Assembly (NCBI GenBank): GCA_030674155.1
Contig: CM060327.1
Coordinates: 12,534,881 to 12,598,880, forward strand
From: Stramonita haemastoma
Taxonomy: Eukaryota; Mollusca; Gastropoda; Neogastropoda; Muricidae
Direction of reading: 5' to 3'
Length of the DNA: 64,000 nt
Of the stretch, positions 57,060 through 64,000 are shown one piece after another. The notes beneath the pieces were generated by a model. That model was not told the origin of the DNA. It saw only the letters and a list, made by a program, of their open reading frames with translations, and did no database searches. Position numbers and translations under genes: made by a program. Numbering within the stretch: the stretch's first letter is position 1; each line of letters opens with the position of its first letter.

Positions 57060-59900
57060 ATGGAATTTCTGCCTGCCCTGCTCACACATAGACACATTAT
57101 GAACACACACTTTGAAAGGCATAAGCTATGTGTGCTGGTAGGAATGGAATACAAAATTTAGAAAACTGCATGCACACAAGAACTGAATGTAAAAAGGCAC
57201 AAGTGCTTATTCATTATCTTTGGTATAAAAGAATTTAAATTAAGTACATGGATTTTTTTATTTTTTTAAATTCATTCCTTTAGCTGCTTTAGGGGGGCTG
57301 CACAGCTGTCAGTTTCCCCCACCTTCAGCTACTCTCAGCTGCTGTCAATTCCAGCCAGGCCCAGCTGGTGTTATAGCAGAAACTGATTGCACTTGGTAAA
57401 AAGAACGCGTGCTAATTTCAGCACTGGGGCTTGGCTCGAGTTCTGACTTTGTGTGCTGTGTACTCTCATTAGCCAGGAATCCTGCATTTTGGCTTCTCTC
57501 TCACTGCTTAACCACCACTGCCTTTTGTGCATGCACCTTTACTCCCCACCCACTGGACCAGTCGCCTTGAGTGGTGGTAAGGGTGCTTGTCTTTAGGAGG
57601 GGATGATAAATCTATATTTCATGAGGGTAATAGATTGATACAAACTAAGGTCCTGTGTGCATCACACATTCTGTGCACGTTAACCCACAGTAAGAATTGC
57701 CCCTGTCAAAATTCAGTATATAAAAAAAAATTTAAAAAACCTACACACCCCAAAAGTCCTTTAGATGAGAATATAAACCAAGGTGCTGTGTGCAAACACG
57801 CAGAGCATCATGCACACACATTAAAACCTGTTCTGCTTTTCAGAAGAGTGGGCCATTGTGTCCCAGCGGAAACTGATAACAAAATTTACAAAACTGCTTG
57901 CACACGGGATCTGGATGTGTAATAGCACATTAGGGGTTATTCCATTATCGGCAATGAAAGAAGAATAATTTAAAACAAAACAATTATAAAAAGGGACAAA
58001 AGTCAAAAACAATGAGTGGCACTGCTCTTGTGGCAACACGCCTTAATGCGGGTACAATTTTATGGAGAGAAAAGATTTCTGGTTGTCAGTTGGATGCAAT
58101 GCTATATAAATAAACACTTCCATCTGCTTGTGTTTTCCAGCTTAGATATCTGTTATCTGTACCATGTGTCTGCCACTTATCTCTGCCCAAGAGCTGTCAG
58201 TAAATACCCCCACCTCCCCATTTCACACACAATTTTGAAATGGACTTGGATGTATGCTCGCATGCACACATTTTGTTCAATAATAAATTGATGCTTTCTG
58301 TGCAAACCAGAATGTAAACCCTACCTCGCTCCCCATCCCTACTTTTCTGCCATCTAATAACATACACACACATGATGTGTAAAAATATTCAAGTATGAAT
58401 GCAGCCGTGTCATCCTGTCATTTTTTACCCACATTCAGCTATTCTAGGCTGCTAGGCCCATTCTATGCCATCTGAGACCAGCCAGTGCTAATCATAGCAG
58501 TAACTGACCACACTACAAAAACCGATGGTGTGAAGAAAAGGGACATAGTAAATTTTAGCATTGGTTCTGGACCCGCTGTGGTCTACTGTGTTCTGGTGAA
58601 TCGATAATCAAAATGAATTCTTGCAGACGTATCCAAACCATTGGATAAACTGACGCAAAACATTTGTGCAGACATGACTTAAGCAAGTCTTTCATTGGCA
58701 TTTGTGCATTCCGGGACATAATTATTATTTTCAAGAAGAGTACTTTATTGCAAATTTGTAGTCCGTAACAAAACCAAAAGGCAGTTTGACCATACAGTTA
58801 CGTATGGTATAGCAAATGTGTTTGCAGTATACTAAGCAAAAGCATATGTATGTGTGCACACACGTGTTTGTGCACAGAGAGGAGGCAGAAAACCATCAAT
58901 TCAGAGCCACAACCGCATCAAATATCTAAACTTTCTGTTGGGGGGGAGGGGGGGTGTATTTCATTTTGTTTGATATGCACTATCAGCTATACTTATAGTT
59001 AATGTGTAATGAGATAATGATATGACCTATATATGGTGGTAGCTCTGAGAACGAGTTCTCTCTTTAATATACCACAGTTATACAACAGGCAATTCCCCTT
59101 TCAGGCAAGACTGTTTTCTGGTGAAAAAGAAAGGAGGTTTTACTTTAAGAGGTTATACCTCAGCCCTACACACTTATCCCCCCAATCTGACCAATCAGCA
59201 ACAAACACTGGTGTCCCCATTACCTCCTTGCGGCTGTTGTGCCTGGAGGGGAACGCCAGACCTAGGTAGTGTCAGGGACTGCAAGAACCTTTTACAATAT
59301 GCCACAAACATTCTGTCCATGTGGGATATGGCTTGAAGGCTTGATATAACCTTAAACAGTTCTTGCCACAAGGAATAACTAGGCATGTTTGGTTGTGACT
59401 GGAAAGTTGAAAAAGGGAGAGAGAAGGCTGGGAGTTCCAGGAAAAACAAAACAAATTTTAATTATTTTGACTTTTTTTAGGGGGAGGTTTTGTTATAAAA
59501 CCCTTTTTATCCATGATTTAACTCACAAGTGGCAAAAAAAAAAAAACCCTCACAAGTGGCCTCTGTTTTCTGTCACAGCTGCAAGTTTCTGAGCAAAACT
59601 TATTTTTACAATGGTTTTTGAAAGTTTCAAATGGGTATTTCTCAAAATGGCTGTTCTGGAGATGTAGTATAGTAGTGGCTCTGAATAGAGGCTTTGTTCT
59701 GCAGGCATGTTACAATGGCATTGGCAAAACTTTGCAACAACTTTAAATCTTTTTCACATTTTGTTCAGCTTTCATTTCCTACAAACAGATCTCAGCAATA
59801 TCAATTTACAAAACTACCTGCTTATCATGGGAACAAAATTCTGTCCTGTCTTTTTAAAGGCAGACACAGTTACAAATCCAAACTAAAGATCTGGAAACTG
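57060..59900. other. Downstream of RPS4, no gene
   Basis: SINE family 1 fragments at 57120-57240 and 57745-57980, a family 2 3' fragment at 57990-58115, and otherwise AT-rich unique-looking DNA. Two related segments at about 57310-57380 and 58435-58520 (CAGCTATTCTAGGCTGCTAG and similar) suggest another dispersed repeat. No gene supported. Confidence 0.6.
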
Positions 59901-59919
59901 TGTGCGCGCACACGTGGTG

Positions 59920-60245
59920 GTTAGAGTGTTGCGTATTGCGCTCATGATCTGCTGACCCGAGTTGGAATCGCATTCAAGGGGATTTTTCCCTAAAGGGTTA
60001 ACATCAGTGCCGACTCCACTCCCCCAAAAAAGCCCTTCGAATGAGACTATAAACTGAGGTCCAATGTGCAAAAGCACGCAGTACATCTTGAGCACACGTT
60101 AAAAACCTTTCGGAAGAAGGCATAGCCTAGGTCATTGTGTGCCCGCTGGAACGGATGACAAAATTTACAAAATGGCAAACACATGGGGACTGGACGTAAT
60201 AAATAATAAAGCACATGAGTGCTTTTTTCCATTATCCTCGAAATA
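59920..60245 (+). repeat. SINE family 1 copy, nearly complete
   Basis: Degraded head (GTGGTTAGAGTGTTGCG), CGAGTTGGAATCGCATTCAA, CAGTGCCGACTCCACTCCCC, GAGACTATAAACTGAGGTCC, AAGCACATGAGTGCTTTTTT, ATTATCCTCGAAATAAAG. Confidence 0.85.
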
Positions 60246-60539
60246 AAGGAGAGTTGTTGAGAGAGAGAGAAAAAAGAAAAAATTCACATACACCAACCAA
60301 GAAAACAAGCAATGGGACAACTCAAAAATTGCGTATGCACACGCGCACACACGAGCACATTTTTAGGGTCTTGTTTGATTGCTTGTTTTCTAGATAGATA
60401 ATCAGTGTGTGTTGTTGTTCATTTTAGTTTCTTTTCACCAAAACCGTCATTTCCGGTGGAAACTCAGGATATCTTATTACGCTATTAGACTGGCACAAAT
60501 CAGCTTGCTTAACCGATAAGCTTCAACCACAGAATTCTT

Positions 60540-61035
60540 GTAATCAAACTTGATGCAAAGCCAGTCCCCATTATTCAGGTATATGCTCCAACATCGAACA
60601 GTACAGCTTACAGGAAGGCAAGATTATTTCATAACGAACTACAAACATTCAAAGACAAAATACCTGACAGGGAAATCTGCATAATCATGGGAGACTTCAA
60701 GGCTGCAGTAGATGACGTAAAGGACCTAGAGTGTGGCATTGGCCTCTGCCACGGCTCAAAAAATCACATAATTATAGCCTAGGCTTGCAATCATCCCCCG
60801 ACCAAACACTTCAATCTTTACAATTGTTTAAGCACCCCAACAGAAGGAAATACACATGGATCTCACCAACAGATGAAAGCCACCATCAAATTGATCATAG
60901 TACTGATTGACACAATAAGGTAAACATCGGTCATTAATGCAGAACAAGACCAGGGGCAGAGAGTGGCTCGGATCACCTGCCTGTTTCCACGAAGATAAAA
61001 TTAAATGCGGTCAAACAGAAACAAACAAATGAACC
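60540..61035 (+). pseudogene. Decayed non-LTR retrotransposon endonuclease
   Basis: One frame gives KPVPIIQVYAPTS and, after a spacer, EICIIMGDFKA (the APE-type QVYAPT and MGDFNA motifs) up to a stop at 60778-60780. A second frame gives RRKYTWISPTDE, HQIDHS, and RTRPGAESGSDHLPV (the YTW-SP, QID and GSDH motifs). In-frame stops and shifts show it is dead. No reverse transcriptase follows. Clade not assigned. Confidence 0.75.
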
Positions 61036-61149
61036 CTGCACATGTAATTTTATTTAGACAACTGCATATCAACAAAGCTGAAAGTGCTTATGAATTTTTT
61101 TTTAATCATTTCCATAGCAGCAGCATGATATCGTCACTGATCATCACGC

Positions 61150-61800
61150 AATAACAGAAAATGGCCTCTGATTCGGTGGCACGAGTTGCTCTGGTCCCAT
61201 GGTGCCCTCAGTTTCGGTTTCTCCATAGGCCTACATTTCTGTGCCTGTTGTGAGTTTGTGTCAGAGCTTTCGGGGTTGGATGTTCACGGGAGTAGGTTGT
61301 TGGGGGTACGTTGTGATGGTCATCAGCCGGGCCGCGACTGAGCTGTTACTGTAATCATTAGAGGGATGAGTAAGTGGTGTCTTGCGTTATGTTCGCTCAG
61401 AGCTGGCACCACTCAACACCACCAAGGTGACCCAGCAGCTAGCAGTACAGGAACCCTCTGGCTGACGCCCTCTCAGTGGCCTGGCATTATCATCCCTGTG
61501 AACTTTAGACCCCGAGGACGTGGCATGACGAATCTGGGCAAGGCTGGAGCCCAGAGTCTGAAATGAGTGGCTGGGAACGGCAGAACAGGAGCATCACAGA
61601 GGATGAGGCAAAACAAAAAGAATTTATAAAAAATATATATATATAAAGTAAACAAAAAAACTCACTGCTCTCAGGGACAATGGGAACGGCTGAACAGGAA
61701 CATCACAGAGGATGAGGCAAAACAAAAAAGAATAAAACAACAATAACAACAACAAAACAAAGCAAACAAAAAACTCACTGCTTTCAGGGACAATGGGGCT
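61150..61800 (+). repeat. Dispersed repeat, GATGAGGCA family, with a direct duplication
   Basis: Related to 39960-40205. The end (GGGAACGG, AGAACAGGAGCATCACAGAG, GATGAGGCAAAACAAAA) is duplicated at 61565-61620 and 61680-61740. Confidence 0.7.
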
Positions 61801-62046
61801 GAAATCAAGTGTGACAGCCCAGATGCAGGCCTATAAACTGACAGTCATCACTGCTGCTGCAATTTGAAACATAATTAGGCCTACAGCTTGAATTTAAATA
61901 GGCCTCACTTGATGTTTACTCCGCTCTTGTCGTTCTGACTGAGTCTTTCTTGGGAGCCATCATATTTACCCAGCTGCCCTCAGCCACAAACCAGACAGAT
62001 GCAGCTGGTTCAGTCATTGCTGGTTGATTGGTCTGTGGCTACTGAC

Positions 62047-62072
62047 CCCCCCCCCCCCCCCCCCCCCCCCCA
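62047..62072. repeat. Poly-C tract
   Basis: About 25 C. A shorter run is at 62229-62242. Confidence 0.9.
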
Positions 62073-62099
62073 CACACAGACACAGTAGCCTACACCACA

Positions 62100-62350
62100 T
62101 TCCCTCATGGGGCATGCTGTGGACCTTTTTCAATAGGGGCCTGTAGATATAGGACCACACCTTTTGAAAACTCTGTGCTAAAAATTACCCCTTTTCTATC
62201 ACTTTCCTTGTTGTTGTCATTTCCATGACCCCCCCCCCCCCCTTTTTTTTTTCATTTCCTTGACCTCTCTATCCGCTCTCTTGCTTATTTCCTGCCACCC
62301 CAGTCCATTTCTCTGCCTTATCTTCAAGCACATCTTACACACATTTTCTT
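62100..62350 (-). repeat. GGCATCCCC-family element (decayed)
   Basis: CATGGGGCATGC, GGGGCCTGTAGATATAGGAC, TTTTGAAAACTCTGTGCTA, TTATTTCCTGCCACCCCAGT follow the family order. Confidence 0.65.
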
Positions 62351-62374
62351 TTAAGACATTATTGAATCTACGAC

Positions 62375-62650
62375 AGGAGGGGCGTTTAAGACCAAGTAGG
62401 CCTGGTTAAGACCATTTACTTCAAACTCCATGGGTTCATGAAGTCGTGGATTCGAATCTGGGTAGCATCTGGTAAATCAATGGTTGAGATTTTTACAATA
62501 TACCCAGTCAACTGTTGACCTGTCAGCAGTGTCTTAAGTCCCTTCATGTAGGCCTATATATACCCATGCAGAAGATCAAATAATATGTGAATTAAAGATT
62601 CCGAAATTCATCAACATTTGATGGGTGACGAAACCAGCATACATCCCCAT
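62375..62650 (+). repeat. tRNA-derived SINE, Leu-like head
   Basis: GGCCTGGTTAAGACCATTTA and GTGGATTCGAATCTGGG as boxes, then body TGGTTGAGATTTTTACAATA, AGATCAAATAATATGTGAAT. A related copy is at 63548-63785. Confidence 0.7.
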
Positions 62651-63084
62651 AGTTATTATACAGCTGCCTTGATAGTGGACAAAAAACAGTCGCATGCAAA
62701 ATATATCACCATCAGTGAGCCTCAGAGCTCCAGCTAAGGGGACCCCCCACCCCTCCGAAAAAAAAAAAAAAAAACACGAAAATTAACAGACTCAGCAAGG
62801 ATCTAGAGATTACATCAACACGGAGTGTATCAAGAGACTGCCACCAACAAAGACTATGAGAGAGCACTGCATGTCCATTTGGCTGTGCCTTGTCCTTTTT
62901 CTGGTTGCTTTGAGTGGGCCAAAAGTGTTCATCAGTTTAAGGTCCCTGTTGCTGGTGAATTCCTGGAGCCTTCAGTCTCTTTCGTTTTGTCCTTTTATTG
63001 CAGTAGCGTTCTCATGTGCAATTCCAGTCGTGTTCTCTCCTATCTTGGCATTCCAGTTGCCTTGCATACAACAAGAATCTTTCT

Positions 63085-63345
63085 CGGCGTTTTTATGTGT
63101 CTCTGTCTGTCTGTATGCCTGTCTATCTGTCTGTCTGTCTCTGACTGTGTTCCTGCCTCTGTCTGTCTCTCAGTGTGTATATTTGTCTGTCTGTAACCCC
63201 CCCAACAAGTATCTCTCTCTGCGTTTTTGTGTTTTGTCTGCCTGTCTATCTATCTGTCTGTCTCTGACTCTGTTTTTGTCTCTTCTTGTCAGTGTGTCTA
63301 TTTTGTATGTCTGTAACCCCCCCCCCCACCCCCACCCCCCCACTC
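63085..63345. repeat. Duplicated TCTG/TCTC-rich block
   Basis: Two similar halves (63095-63205 and 63225-63345), each of CTGTCTGTCTCTGAC units ending in GTCTGTAACCCCCC. Confidence 0.85.
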
Positions 63346-63547
63346 TTTCTGATTTAAGACCTTTTGTAGTAGGTGATGAAAGTCATCAATGTCCTTGTTA
63401 TAGGCCTACTAGTTTGATATCAGGGTGAAGGCCTACAATGGTAATGTTGAATGGGGTTGTCCCAGTCAGATGATGATAAGCTGAAGATTGCCTGGAAACT
63501 TGTGACAGTGTTTACCATCTGGGAAGTGCTAAATTAATGATGGACGT

Positions 63548-63785
63548 TGTGGGCTGAGTGGATTAGAGTGCTTGACTTCATATCCTGTGGATCCATGAGG
63601 TCAAGGGGTTAAACATTGGAAGCAGTGTCTCGAAATGGGGATTTTTACAATTTCTGGGATTAACGTGTAGTGCAGAACTGCCAATGCCTTCATTCACGTG
63701 GTCTAAATACGCATACAGAGGATCAAATATGCATGTTAAGGATCTGGTAATTCCTGTCACATTTGATGAGTTACAGAAAACAACA
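63548..63785 (+). repeat. tRNA-derived SINE copy, Leu-like head
   Basis: GGGCTGAGTGGATTAGAGTG, CCTGTGGATCCATGAGGTCA and GGATTTTTACAATTTCTGGG, AGGATCAAATATGCATG correspond to 62375-62650. Confidence 0.7.
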
Positions 63786-64000
63786 CACAGGCCTACAGTG
63801 TGCCCCATGTACCCAGAGAGGGATTGGCTTAGACCGGTTCTTTTTTTTTTTTCTTTTTTTTTTTCTGTTCCTCAGCTATATCTCCGAGGTTCACCAATAG
63901 TGAGATTTTTGCTAGGGGACCCCCAACCACCACCTTTTAGGTAGCTGTATTCTGACTTTGGATATGTTGTCTAAACACGACACTTGTGTGCATATGTGTG

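Noticed and set aside
62825..63428. Open frames with a CPFSGC motif and a signal-peptide-like start
   Set aside because: Two overlapping frames are equally plausible, no splice context or known domain is clear, and both run into the TCTG repeat.

Overview
The window is eukaryotic: protein-coding genes are split by GT-AG introns, tRNA-headed SINEs are dispersed throughout, and long microsatellites (AC, AG, TA, CT, C/G runs) fill the introns and gaps. The gene content (a TSPAN33-like tetraspanin, the six-finger metal-responsive factor MTF1, ribosomal protein S4) is animal. The repeat style suggests a mollusc, probably a gastropod, but that is an inference from composition and not a proven assignment. 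Several 1-2 nt frame breaks lie in or beside homopolymers inside otherwise well conserved exons, which is what a lightly polished long-read assembly looks like.

Layout. 763-6108 (+): tetraspanin gene with exons for TM1, TM1-TM2, a frame-damaged TM3, a 58-nt exon present in three intact tandem copies plus one degenerate relative, the eight-cysteine large loop, TM4 and the C-terminus. 6109-21944: no convincing gene; minisatellites, SINEs, A-rich DNA and possibly the long 3' UTRs of the two convergent genes. 42418-21945 (-): MTF1, with nine exons I can place; the zinc-finger exons are phase-consistent and complete, while the C-terminal half is disturbed by a homopyrimidine tract, a 12-copy minisatellite and frame slips. 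42419-46610: divergent intergenic DNA with repeats. 46632-56900 (+): complete RPS4 (seven exons, 262 aa) with a TOP-like start. 56901-64000: no gene; SINE copies, a decayed non-LTR retrotransposon endonuclease and poly-C/TCTG repeats.

The most notable finding is that the RPS4 introns carry two unreported-by-label families of intron-encoded small RNA. Four H/ACA-type units (introns 1 and 3) keep a hairpin-hinge-hairpin-ACA plan. Five complete C/D-box units and one half unit (all in intron 5) share an invariant D-box guide with 11 nt of complementarity to the conserved UCCAAGGAAGG segment of 18S rRNA, while the region after the C box has diverged between copies. RPS4 therefore looks like a ribosomal-protein host gene in which snoRNAs have multiplied. 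Second-tier items are the triplicated tetraspanin exon, the minisatellite overlapping the start of an MTF1 exon, and a cluster of three perfect CREs and two CArG boxes at tetraspanin exon 1.
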